A stretch of 64,000 nucleotides of DNA from Argentina anserina (lineage: Eukaryota > Streptophyta > Magnoliopsida > Rosales > Rosaceae), in contig NC_065873.1 in assembly GCF_933775445.1 (NCBI RefSeq), positions 25,544,001-25,608,000 of the forward strand, in the 5' to 3' direction. Every line of letters starts with the position of its first letter. The first letter of the stretch is position 1. The notes below the pieces were generated by a model. It saw nothing but the letters and a program-made list of their open reading frames with translations. It did no database searches and was not told the DNA's origin. Position numbers and translations under genes: made by a program. This document shows positions 10,133-21,749 of the stretch, piece by piece.

Positions 10133-12196
10133 ATGATGGATAATCAGATGTTCAATGTCCCCACGGATGCGACCGCCCGAAATGCTGCTGTGGAAGATGG
10201 GATTGGACCACATAACACCATGAACTCTTTTGTTCAGTCGTATAACCTCAACGACCAAAATCATTTCATTTCTGTACTGCCTATGCTTCCAGCCATTGAT
10301 GGGAATTCTGTCCTTGGATGCCATTCTGATTATCTTCGTGACACAAATAGTGCTGAATCATATGCATTTGATACATCTCAAAGAAGGAACAATCTGAGGG
10401 AACCCTCATTTGGTAGTTCAAGTTTCTATGATCATTCTGTGTTTCATGGAATACCAAACACTGCTGCTTCTTTTTCTACCCTTTTCCCTGCAAGTTGTAA
10501 TCTTCAAGAAGATCTCAACAACTTGGCAATCTCAGCAACTCCCCTGCATTCTTCGGAAATTTATGTTTCAAATGCCTGCCCTGGCATACCATTGTCTTTG
10601 TTGGAAACCAACGTAAATTATGGATATGATGAAATACTTGGTAGCATAAATAGTCAACAATGGGAGCTCAACAAGTATGCGGCAGCTCCGTCTGAACCTG
10701 GAGAGAAATCTTCAGTAGGAACAACAGGGGTTCAATCATATTCACCGTCTTTAGGAAGTCTGGATCCAAATGGATGGTCATCATCAAATGGAGCTAGTTA
10801 TGAGATGACATATCCTTCTTACAGTTCCACTAAGTCAAGCAACGATCTTGCTTTAACTCTTGCTACATCGAGGCCTTTAAATGGGATGAATATCCGGGAT
10901 CAGTGTTCAGACATCGATTGTTCTGGGACTGTTCAGCCTTGTCTGAATCAAACAAGGTTTGGATCAGATCAGCAGGCTTCTTGCAGTAGTGAGGAGCCTT
11001 CTCCAAGTTTTGGCTCTAGCAAACCACCCCGATTATCCCAAATAATATGTGGATCAAGATACTTTCATGTGATTCAAGAAATACTTACCCAGATTGCAAG
11101 CTATTCACTAGAAAATCTAGACCGGTCAAGTTTTTCATCTGTGGGGTTCAATGCTGCTTCAGATAGTAGATTTGAAGTGAAAAACGAGCCTGCACTGCAA
11201 AGACGAGAAATCGAAACAAAGAAAGCCAGTCTTCTGGCCTTATTGCAAATGGTATGCCCTTCCTTTCTGCTGTTAATTACTCTTAAATTATCGGCTTTGG
11301 TCAGAGTTGATCGAGTACATGTTGCACAAGCTGCAGATGAAATAATGTTAATTTTGAAGTGCGACTTTAATTAACTGTCTTTCTAGACTCTAGAAACTGA
11401 TTTATGATGTGCACAATGCAGCTTGATGACTGCTACAACCAATGTGTGGATGAGATTCATACAGTTGTATCGGCATTCCATGCTGCTACAGATACAGATC
11501 CTTCTATACATGCTCGTTTTGCTCTTAAAACGATCTCCATGTTTTACAAAAGTCTGAGGGAAAGAATTAGCACCTATTGCCTTTCAATGAGTGAACAATT
11601 CAACCCTGAAAGTCCCAGTGAGAGTGAAACCCCTTTTGATGAAATCCAAAAGCAGTTGGCTCTTCAGCATATGAAAAAAAAAGAACATCAAATCTGGAGA
11701 CCACAGAGAGGCTTGCCGGAAAAATCTGTCTCAGTTTTGAGGGCTTGGATGTTTCAAAACTTCCTTCATCCGTAAGCTCTCTGACTTACGTCTTGATTTG
11801 AAATTTAGTGCTTTAGAGAAATGAGATATCAACAATTCTAAAGAATGTACCATCTGTTTGATTGATTTCAGGTACCCAAAAGATGCAGAAAAGCATCTCC
11901 TTGCAGTAAAAAGTGGATTAACAAGAAGCCAGGTATATGATCAATCGGTTTATAAACCTCAACTTCATTTAACTATAATTTGATTTGCAATTAATTTAGA
12001 AGTAGTTCTCATTTTGTCTTTATATCAGGTATCGAATTGGTTCATAAATGCTAGGGTTCGGCTATGGAAACCTATGATTGAGGAGATGTACGCGGATATG
12101 AACAGAAGAAAGGCTAGGCAAAATGAGAACACTGAGAGATCTCACAGAAGCCTTCACCACATAGGCATCAACGGTAAAAAATTTCATGTGAACTGA
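10133..12196 (+). CDS. ATH1: BEL1-like (TALE) homeodomain protein, ATH1-type
   Basis: Nuclear transcription factor that pairs with KNOX proteins; in Arabidopsis ATH1 acts in shoot meristem and boundary function and floral repression. Exons read as 10133-11251, 11422-11771, 11872-11932 and 12029-12196, all phases consistent, giving 565 residues. An SKY-type motif lies at about 307-326 ([14 protein letters not shown]), the BELL domain at about 356-425 ([15 protein letters not shown]), and the homeodomain at about 465-526 with the TALE insertion PYP (491-493) and recognition helix [10 protein letters not shown] (514-523). [17 protein letters not shown] is near-identical to ATH1 as I remember it. 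Two tandem ATGs (10133, 10136) are possible starts; the second gives MDNQ, closer to ATH1. No C-terminal ZIBEL motif was noticed. The N-terminal 300 residues are Ser/Asn rich and poorly conserved. Confidence 0.93.
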
Positions 12197-13224
12197 AGGT
12201 TTTGGAGGGTACATAAAAGACGGAAATGTGCATTTGTGGATGATTCTGTGGGAAAAAGAATACGCTCCCATCCACAACATTGTTACAATTAAGCTGTATA
12301 TAGTCCTCTCATCTGTTGAAGCTTAAAAATTGAGTACCTCTCTGCAACTACCAATGCATGCCTAGCCCTTGTGAACTTCTCTCATGATGCAGAATCTGAT
12401 ATGGCAATATTGCAGCTAGCTAGCTAGCTTTTGTTCTTGTAATCACTACAATTTGCAATCAATTTGGTACAACATTTTTCACAAATAAAATTGCGCCCCA
12501 CATTATCCAAGACACACAGTGGCTTTGATTCCTTCAAGACGCTGATAATTCCATCCAACATTGACAAGAGTCACTCGATGATCAACGATATCCACAAGAA
12601 CCATCGTGGAGAGTTGGAATCAAACTATCAATCAACCATGACCCATGTCGATGAGACTCTTCGACGAAGGTGACCCGTCCAAGTAGAGTTGCGGGGAGCA
12701 TTACATGGACAATCCAAATTCCATTGCAATATCTTTGTTTGCTGGCAATCTACTTGCTATTGCAAATGAAGAAATTGCCACTTTTTCGGATCATATGATC
12801 ATGCATTACGGCACGCACTTAAACATGACCTTGGATTTTAGTGAGTTTAAAGTATAAAAATGCTCCTAATTTGATACAAACCCGAGACATTGCGAAAATC
12901 AACTATGCGTCCACACGCGTGTTGGTTTGTAATTGTAAGATAGTTCAATCCTATTGTACAATTACAAACCACCATGCATCTTTATTTGGGCTAATTTAAA
13001 TATTTAATCGAATCCCATAGTACATGTTTTTTTCTACAATATTCCATTTTCGCCTATCGTTGAACTTGAACCAAAATTAACCATCATAAACAACAAAAAA
13101 TTAAATTACCACAAAAAAATGTCAAAACCCTTGAAACGGTGGCTTAATAGTCCTTAATTATCGAGGTTTAACGCATTTCAAACGGTCGCACCTTGTTAAC
13201 AACTGTCAAGGAGTAATGGACACC
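12197..13224. other. ATH1 3' region and intergenic DNA
   Basis: The 3' UTR probably extends to about 12480 and includes a GCTAGCTAGCTAGCT run at about 12415. A 69-codon frame at 12464-12673 has no domain. Nothing else recognisable. Confidence 0.5.
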
Positions 13225-13232
13225 GAATATGC
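13225..13232. promoter_or_regulatory. P1BS-like PHR1 site upstream of the phosphatase gene
   Basis: GAATATGC matches the P1BS consensus GNATATNC and lies 212 bp before the start codon. Such sites bind PHR1-type MYB-CC factors in Pi-starvation-induced genes. One 8-mer with six fixed positions is expected by chance in about 6% of 250-bp windows, so this is suggestive only. Confidence 0.4.
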
Positions 13233-13443
13233 CTATACGTTTCTATATAGTTGTTCACCGTGTGACGCAAGTCATCCAAAAGTACCCACTAGATCACGTA
13301 CATTATCCCCTAAACCCTTTTCCTCCCATGAGTGCTTGCTACGCTGTTATCGATTTGCTTCCACAAACAAACCCCTATACATATTATACTCGATCAGCCA
13401 ACCTCTGTAAACTGGAGTCTCTCTAGCTCTCTAATTCTTATCA

Positions 13444-14588
13444 ATGGCGAAGGTCGTCGTCATTTTCGATTTCGACAAGACGATCATCGACTGTGACAGC
13501 GACAACTGGGTTGTGGAAGAGTTGGGTATGAACCATTTGTTCACTCAGCTCCTCCAAAATTTGCCTTGGAACTCTCTTATGGTTAGTCGACATTATAAGT
13601 TCCATTGTTCATTTGTTCTGGTTGTTTGAGTTTGGTTTTATATCATTCTGAACTGATGCTTTTGATCATGTATATGGCTATTTTTCAGGATAGGATGATG
13701 ACAGAACTTCACAATAGGGGAAAGAAGATTGAGGACATTGAAGAGTGTTTGAAGAAGGTTCCACTGCATCCCAGCATTGCCTCCGCAATCAAATCAGCCC
13801 ATGCTTTTGGGTATTTCATGTCCACATGTTCTCTGATCACTAATTCATCGTTATGGTTCTAATCGATCATGCATGTATATGTAGGTGTGATTTGAGGGTT
13901 GTGAGTGATGCAAATATGTTTTTCATAGAGACAGTCTTGAAACATCATGGACTACTGGACTATTTTTCGGAAATCAACACCAACCCTAGCCTTGTTGATG
14001 AACAAGGCAGGCTCAGAATCTTCCCCTACCATGATTTCAACTCGTCATCTCATGGCTGCAGGATATGCCCTTCCAATATGTGCAAGGTGATTTAGTTAGA
14101 GAACGGTGTTGTGTTGTCAGATTGTCTGACTTGTTCTTATTACAATAACGTACTAGATATCAGACAAGAGAACATTACATCTTTCTGGGTTTATTTTCTT
14201 ACAGGGGCTGGTGATGGAGAAGATCCGAGCTTTGGTTTTGGCAGAAAAGAAGCAGTTGATCTATGTTGGCGATGGAGCTCCTGATTTTTGTGCAGGCCTG
14301 AAACTTAACGAAGGGGATGTCCTGATGCCAAGGAAGAACTTTCCCATCTATGATTTAATATCTGCCAATCCATTGCTTATCGAGGCAAAAATTCATGAAT
14401 GGAGCGACTGGGACGAGCTTGGTACTAATTTGCTAAACACACTGAACAATTCCCTTATTGATAAGTCTAGCAATGCGGAAACTGATCAGTTGGTTCCACT
14501 CGACTGCAAGCACCAAAACACTTCGATATCTGCTAGTAGTGCCCATGAAGCGCCTAAAAAAGCTCTCCCAGTCTCACCTCCCCACTAG
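13444..14588 (+). CDS. HAD-type phosphatase of the PHOSPHO1 / PS2-PEPC1 family
   Basis: Magnesium-dependent phosphatase of the plant group containing Arabidopsis PS2 (pyrophosphatase-type) and PEPC1 (phosphoethanolamine/phosphocholine phosphatase), induced by phosphate starvation. Exons 13444-13581, 13689-13810, 13885-14086 and 14205-14588 join in frame to 281 residues. HAD motif I is IFDFDKT (7-13, nucleophile D9, acid D11), motif II VVSDAN (92-97), and motif IV GDGAPDFC (176-183). EINTNP, GRLRIFPYHDF and the cysteine cluster HGCRICPSNMCK are family hallmarks. MPRKNFPIYDLI follows motif IV. The C-terminal 45 residues are variable. No signal peptide, so probably cytosolic. Substrate cannot be set from sequence. 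A P1BS-like site lies upstream. Confidence 0.92.
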
Positions 14589-15384
14589 TTGAGATTTTTA
14601 TCTCAGCTAAGTTGAGCAATGGATTTCCCTGCTCATTGGCTGCAATGGTTGTCGTTACCATTAGTGCTCGATAATAGTTACATCTGCACTATGATAGTAT
14701 GACGAATGAAATCGTATTGCCGTTGTCATTTGCTAAACTCTTCAACTAATAGCAATACTTGACAGAGTTAAATATGTACTAGGATGAATCTCACTTGCTG
14801 TTTAACACCTTATCGTGCAAGTCATGCCAGGCTCCACCAATCGATCCTTGGCTGCCGGGAGATGATCTATTGAACTATACTGGTGTGCCATCATCATCAA
14901 CAAAAGAAGCAGAAAGTAGTAGAATAAGATTGCACTTTCACTTGGTCTATAATCAACTGAGAAAGACTAAACTCTGCTGACACATGAGCCACCATGAAAG
15001 TTGAAAACTGAGTTTCTTTTCCCACAAGAAAGTATAGAATATCTAAATTGATAGATATAGGTCATCTAATTTGAAACAGAAGAAATCAAATCATCATGCA
15101 ACTTTATATCATTATTTCTAATCGTCCTTTGTTTATACTTGAATAATTCTGAAAATATACAAACTACCATCCCTTTCCCTTCTCAACAAACATTACAGAC
15201 AACAATTGAAAGAATGATATCTGCTGCTTTCCTTATGAACTTTTACCTCGTATCTTTCACTCTCTTTCTATATCTACAGAACCGCTAACAATGCCCTCTA
15301 CCTTTTTAATCCCCCAACCAATCAAGAGAAAATTTCAAGCCCATCAAGTAGATTACAAGAGGCGAATTTTCATACCCTTTGGTC
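14589..15384. other. Convergent 3' ends of phosphatase and NDL genes
   Basis: Short intergenic stretch expected to hold both 3' UTRs. A 61-codon frame at 14795-14980 has no domain and was not called. Confidence 0.5.
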
Positions 15385-18300
15385 TCAACAACTTCTATCA
15401 TAAGGAATCCGAGTCTTTATTGGTTTCAACTTCAACCCCATGCTTTCTGGTGAAAGAAGCTCTGGTGCAATGCATGACGGACTCAAGGGGCTTCTCGGGC
15501 TGACATTTGACTGAGAGGGCCTGTATAAGCCATAACCCATGAGGAAGTACTCCAACGGTATCAACATTGCATGAGGCTGCTCCTGTCACCATTGATCCAC
15601 ATGCCTGAACCTGCAGGTCCCCCACACCAGTAATAAGCTTGCGTAACATTCATATAAAGATGCAACAAACACATGGTACGATACTGTCATAGGTTCCAGG
15701 CCTGTATCACATACCTCTACCAAGGCACTATATCGCCTATCTAATTTTGATGTCATGTAGAGAGCTTCTGAGTGAAAGGGTGAGTTCTCGCCAATAAATA
15801 TTAAGGAACGACATTGTAACTTACGCAATCCATCAGAAATGTCGGGTCTCCTGAAAGAAGATATGGCTAGTCAGGGTTCAAATAGAGATTCCAAAAGTAC
15901 AAAGGTGTTCCAATTTATGCGGCAGTACCCTTGATTATCTATTTTTATATTGGTTGCACTATCACACTTTTGCAATGCAAGTGAACATGATTCCAAAAAC
16001 AAGGGGAACCAGTACATGCATCACTATTCACTTTAATAGATAGTGGTGAATGAGAGTAAACTGCAAAGAGAAACTAATATTGGGAACAGAATATACCCAT
16101 TGATTGCTTCAAGAAACCGCCAAACATTTGAACTCCGCCTTTCATCAAGCGACTGTCATAAGCGAGAAACCAAACATGCAATCAGCACTCTAAAACATCA
16201 TTTTGGATGTACACGACTCAGGAACATAGTATAAGTAACAGACAGAATGACAAAGGTTGGATGACTAACTCTTCTGCAAGCCTGAACTATATCTGATTCT
16301 GGTACTTGAACACCGCCACGAACTTCCTGCCACCAGGATTTAAAATGTTAACATGAAACTAGATACGTAGAAAGATGGATATTAGTGCCTCCAACAAGAA
16401 AAACGGCAGACCTTGCTGAAGTAGCGCTTAAGCAATATCTCCTTTACCACACCACACATGCCATAGAAGTAAAGTAAGTTTGACATCACCTGAAAAGAAT
16501 ATAAAAAGTTAAAACATGCAACCATTTGCACAATATTTGAAACAGAAGAGTTGATAGGAGGGGGAAAAAGGTCAAACCTTATTATACAACCATTCTGTCC
16601 AGCATGGTGCTTTGCATATTGGAGAAACGAGTATCAACCCCATGACACGGGATCTGTATTTCATCTGTTCCCAAGATTATGGAAAGATAATCAGTAAAAG
16701 TCTGCCATATGGCAACAAGTAGTACTAAAGTGTTCACTGAGGATAGAGATCTTACAGCAAATTGGGTAAGAACGTAAGCTCCAGCTGTAACCCCCATGCA
16801 CATCACTGCACCAAGTCTACGGGAGAAAGATAAAGAAATCAGGAACTTGTACTTCCCTTATATTCTCAATCCATCAATTACAGAATAATGATCTCTTAAC
16901 GAGAAAACAAAAGGCTTAACTAGCCTTGTGTATATTATGTATTACTTGAGTTGAGATCCCATCCCGATCATTATTTTTAACATCAATTCGTATCTAGAGT
17001 GGGTAAGTGCATCAAGAAACCTTTTCCAGACAATAAAAACATTAAAACGAGAAGCCTTATAACCCCTAGAAAATTTGATTGTAGAAAATATCTGATAATT
17101 CTAAGAAAGCTGCTGATTAACATCAATTAATGCGTCATCAAAATTTGATTACCCAAAAAAGTTGAGAACCTCGTCAATCTGATCAACTAAATCATCAGTG
17201 GAATATGCAGTATCATCAAGGCTAATCGCAGAAGCTCCAAACTGAAATTGTTCTTGAAGAAAGCATAACATAAGATTAATGTGAATAAAAGAAAACTGCG
17301 ACAATATACGCATGAAGATCAAGCAGTAACAATAAACGTAGTTAAGTTATTGAATCACAGACCTCGTGGCCGGGAGGACTAATATGGTATATGCAAAAGT
17401 TGTGGAGCAGCAAGGAACATGCATCTGGACAAAAGAATAATCCTTGAAAGCAGGACATATCTGAAAATCCACATAACAAGACAAACGTTAAGTTGGAAAA
17501 TACAAGTACATGGCAGTATCATAAAAGATTGGCCAAAGTCAGTAAGTCACCATTCTCTAATATACCACATGTTATTCATTTTCACTAGATACAAATATAT
17601 TTAGCTGAAACAAAGTTCCATTAGAATTTTCAAAGAATCATTTGGTACAATGGCATCTTGGATCCGAGTGGGGAAATCAATCAAGCTGCCGATATTTCTT
17701 CCGGAAATACTTACAATTTAACCCTAAATCAGGATAAGTGACAAGAGCTGGTTTGTCCTGATCTCCCAATACGGAGACAGACACATAACCATGCCTAGTT
17801 TGTACAAGATGCTCCTGCAAACAGATTCCATCATAAGATACAAATTAGTCCCACTAAATCAAATTGCGAAACTAACAGCACAGTTCTGAAAACAGAATAC
17901 TGACTAAAAGCTTGTAATAATTGCAAGAACATAAGCATTCAACCGGGCACTAACAAGTCGAACCACTTTTTCGAGCCATTAACCCAAGGAAATGAGACTA
18001 CCAACCAACAGTACCATACCAAAGTACACCATCAAACACAACGTGAACGCTTTCTAATAAGATTAACACTAAAGTAGAGACCAAACTATTTGTGGAGCAA
18101 ATTTTCAAAAACTCAACAATAGCTGAAGTTTCATCCTTGATTCCAATACACAATCAAATAGCAATAACAGACTTAATTTGCTAACGAAATCAACTAGCTT
18201 AAGCGTTTGACGTGATAAAATCAATTCATATATTTTACACAAGCTGCATTCAGCAAAGAAACCAATGGCAGACCGCGTAATTCAAAGGCCAATTAGAACA

Positions 18301-18440
18301 CCAAAAAATCAGCTTCATTTCGAAGCAGCATTGACCGCAAAATCAACAAACCGACGGCGGAGAATAACAGACAGTACCTTTCCGCAGAGAGAAGCCCCCT
18401 CCATATCCACCGACACTGAATCGCCACTAGAATCCCCCAT
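15385..18440 (-). CDS. NDR/N-myc downregulated-like protein (SF21/NDL), frameshift in last exon
   Basis: Alpha/beta-hydrolase-fold protein of the NDRG family; plant NDL proteins bind G-beta and affect auxin transport. Eleven exons on the minus strand: 18440-18378, 17814-17715, 17460-17363, 17241-17153, 16816-16756, 16664-16578, 16489-16412, 16326-16270, 16152-16097, 15850-15715, then the last exon from about 15614. Exons 1-10 join in frame to 275 residues (starts [64 protein letters not shown]). In the last exon the frame is lost after GSMVT: ACAGGAGCAG stands where the family has ACA-GAG-GAG-CAG, a 2-bp loss. The conserved tail ([30 protein letters not shown]) continues in another frame to a stop at 15385; the shifted frame stops at 15398. 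Splicing to the CAG ending at 15583 would restore frame but drop ten family residues. Real mutation or assembly error is undecided. Confidence 0.9.
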
Positions 18441-18531
18441 TTGTGAGTTTTTCCCTCTCTAAATCTATATTTGGTTTTGAAATGGGGTGAGGAGGGCAAT
18501 GGGGTTGGCTTCCATGGCGGTTTTAAATACA

Positions 18532-18535
<4 letters not shown>

Positions 18536-18592
<57 letters not shown>
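18536..18592. repeat. (CT)n microsatellite in the NDL 5' region
   Basis: Over 25 CT units about 95 bp upstream of the NDL start codon (GA on the gene's sense strand). GA/CT tracts are common in plant 5' UTRs. Confidence 0.95.
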
Positions 18593-18594
<2 letters not shown>

Positions 18595-21500
18595 GTTCTT
18601 ATAAATGTTGACTCGCTCTGAACTCGTGTAAAACGAGTCACCGACGCTTAATCGCAGAGGAGGGGCTTACGAGCGGTCCGTATATACCAACGCCCTCCAC
18701 TTCTAACCCCACACCCTGGTTTCGTTTAACCACGGTTATGCCACACGAGCCGACAGTTTTTGCTGATTTTACTAAACTACCCCCTCAGTTTCATACGAAC
18801 TTGGAACTCATTCGGTCAAAAAAAAAAGTATTAATTTGTCTGTAATTAGCTTCTGTATTTGGATTTCAGGGTGAGTTTGTTACCAACTGCAGATTGTTGG
18901 GTGCAATATGAAATGAGCAAATAAATAAACATATCACGTACATCATGAACTTGCATTTCAACCTTGTAGTATTCTAGTATTTCTATGATCAACGATTCAA
19001 CATTCATACATGAATATTATGTGTATATATATATATATATGGTGTGTGAATATGATACATACATAACTGAAATGCGTATCTAAATAACTGAAATTTGATC
19101 ATATGCATGGATTCTATAGTTGATACGGAGAAGATACAAAAAGATTGGGACAAGAAAATTTGATTTTTGGCTTGCACGGTAGGCTCACGCTATCAACAAG
19201 ATGATTGTGTAGTTGAAACATCATATATATGACTTATAAAATAGTCCAACAAGCGATACGTACCTTACCACTACTAAACAGTCTAAACCTGTTATAAGTT
19301 GGTATATGTCATCAGCACTCGCCAGGCCTCAATTATAAATGTTAGATTTTGATTTTGACAAACCTCATTTCGATCAGTCCTTTTAATAGAAACATTTTTT
19401 TAAAAAAAAGTGGAGGATAGATAATTAGTGATATTTGAATTGGCAGACAAACTGAACGAGACAGGCTTTGAATGCATCTATTTCACAATTCTCAAACGAA
19501 AACATTTTCTTCTCAATTAGTTTTGCTTATAATTTTAAGCATAATTAATTACCAAATTTAACAACTGATTGTCATGCCGTTTGTTTTCTCTCGTATAAAT
19601 CCAATCGATTACTTAAAGTAATTAGATTTTTTTATGAAAGTTAAGCAATGATTATCACCGAATCACATATGATGGTGATGATCAACCTATAGAAAATTTT
19701 CAAACTACAAACATGCACACATACAACTTTAATTACATTTCCTCTCTCTATCTCCCAAAACTGTACCTATATCCTCTCCATGCATAGTTGCATACGTTAT
19801 GACGTTCATGCATGCTGATATAGGTTGATCGATTATTAATCCACACGAACAATTCGCTATTCACAGTAGCTGACAAGGTATCTATGAGAGGCTCCTGTCA
19901 AATTAAAATATAGCTCTATCGGCCGTCCATAGCGATCTATGACATTTTACCAACTCCACACTATGCCTTGTCTTCAATAGCATTCAAACCAATCAACTAG
20001 CAAATGGTATGACGCCCAATGTGTAATCTATATTGTTTTTGGAACTACTTATCCTTAAGTTATACTCTTGTAAAAAGGTTATATATTAATCCAGAATCTT
20101 TGATCTGTAACGTAACTCTTAGATTGTTCCTAAACAATTTCCTACCACCAAACTGGTATTGCATGTAGCTAGCTATTGGCACTGTAAATTGGTCACATTA
20201 TTTTCATCGCAGGGGATTATATTGTCGAGCAGTTTAACTTACATCCAGCTGCTGGATTCCAGCATATACATAGACAATATAATAAACAATACCGATCGAT
20301 GTACTCGATCATGTACATTAGTCATTGCCAAGTGTAGTTGTGAGACCACCGACACCTCCAAAAATCTAGCTCCTATTGAGTTGGGGTTCTCTATTAGTTT
20401 TCAACAAGATCCAGAAGTTGTGTCGGTCACAGGTCACCTCGCAGCTTCTGAAACCCAGGGAGATGATTATTTCTATGGCCCCAGAGTAATATTTTAATTC
20501 GTAATGAAACCCTTAATTTTAGGTATACTAATTCGTACTTAATTAGATCTATGTTATCAGTAGTATGTATCGAGCTTATGAAGTTACATCACTTACATGT
20601 GAGGGAAAAGTTCTGGTTGTTGAGATTTCATCATCTATGATTTCACATCAATGTTATGACCTTCCGTCTCTCTCAATCAATTAATCTCTATACCCCTTGC
20701 TGTAATTGGTTCTATTTTTCCTTGTGCTAATCCCAAATAAGGATTTGCATCAACTTTGACAGTGATATGCGTCTTGTGCCAAGCAGAGTGTTATTAATGC
20801 GCTCGTTGCTTATTGATTAGCCTTAACAATTGCCCAAACCAATACCTAATCGAACACGGTTTGTGAATGTTCTATTATTACCAGAACTTTATTACGTGTA
20901 TAAACTTCACACTAATTTAGTAAATATTGAGGATTGTAACACTTACGTACGAAATATCATTCTCATCTAATTTTTGTTCTTTCAAGAAAATGAAGCATTC
21001 TTCGTATGCGATTGGTTTTTAAATTTGCTGATGATTGATATTTTTTTGCAAATGAGGCAAAATTATGACAAAGTGTGTGATGAAATGGTTCGAGCAAATA
21101 TATATAAGCAACTTAATGTCGATGTATAGAATGGACACACCCTTTTTAATGCGAGGAAAGCTGGAGTGCATGGTAGACTTGTGACTTATTCTTGTCGCTA
21201 GATTTATTGGATCATTGACCTAACACCAATAAATTACACGTGACCAATGAAGTGTCACCACTACTCACTCCTTGTCACTCTATCTCACTCCCATACTATC
21301 CAATGACTAAAATATGGAGGTGTTTTTAGCAGGCTGTTATTCCATTTTGGGCCCAAGGGTCACAAGCCGCTGTATTTGGAAGCCCTTATAAGTCTCCAGC
21401 GCATGCAAGCTCAGCGTGTCTAATGGGCTTTACACAGGGTTGTGTGCCGATTTGTACGACCAGGCGACCCGTCCGACTCACTAATCGAAAATATAAACTT

Positions 21501-21733
21501 CCATATCGAGATGTTTAGAAAGCCACCTTCAACATCCTTTGTATTTTAGTATCGGTGCACTTGTCGCCACCCGATTATAAGCTTGGAGAATCTAAGTGAT
21601 TGGATAACCACACGCAACAATCTGCCTAGAGTATGATTTATATGATTGCATGAATTTTCAGAGCATGTAGATACTGGATTCAAAATAATGTGAATTAATA
21701 GTAGTTGTTTCCTTTTGCGATTAAAGAGTGATT
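18593..21733. other. Long intergenic region, no gene recognised
   Basis: About 3.1 kb of AT-rich DNA with a short TA run near 19025. The longest frame (20159-20497, 112 codons) has no recognisable domain, no splice context and composition like its surroundings. Possible regulatory or decayed repeat sequence. Confidence 0.5.
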
Positions 21734-21749
21734 AAAGAGGGCGATATTT
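21734..21749. repeat. Left target-site duplication of the retroposed element
   Basis: AAAGAGGGCGATATTT, repeated exactly at 23551-23566 after a poly(A) tract. The unambiguous part is 13 bp because the first As merge with the tail on the right side. Confidence 0.88.

Noticed and set aside
20159..20497. 112-codon plus-strand frame in the 18.6-21.7 kb gap
   Set aside because: No domain, no splice context and AT-rich composition matching noncoding flanks.
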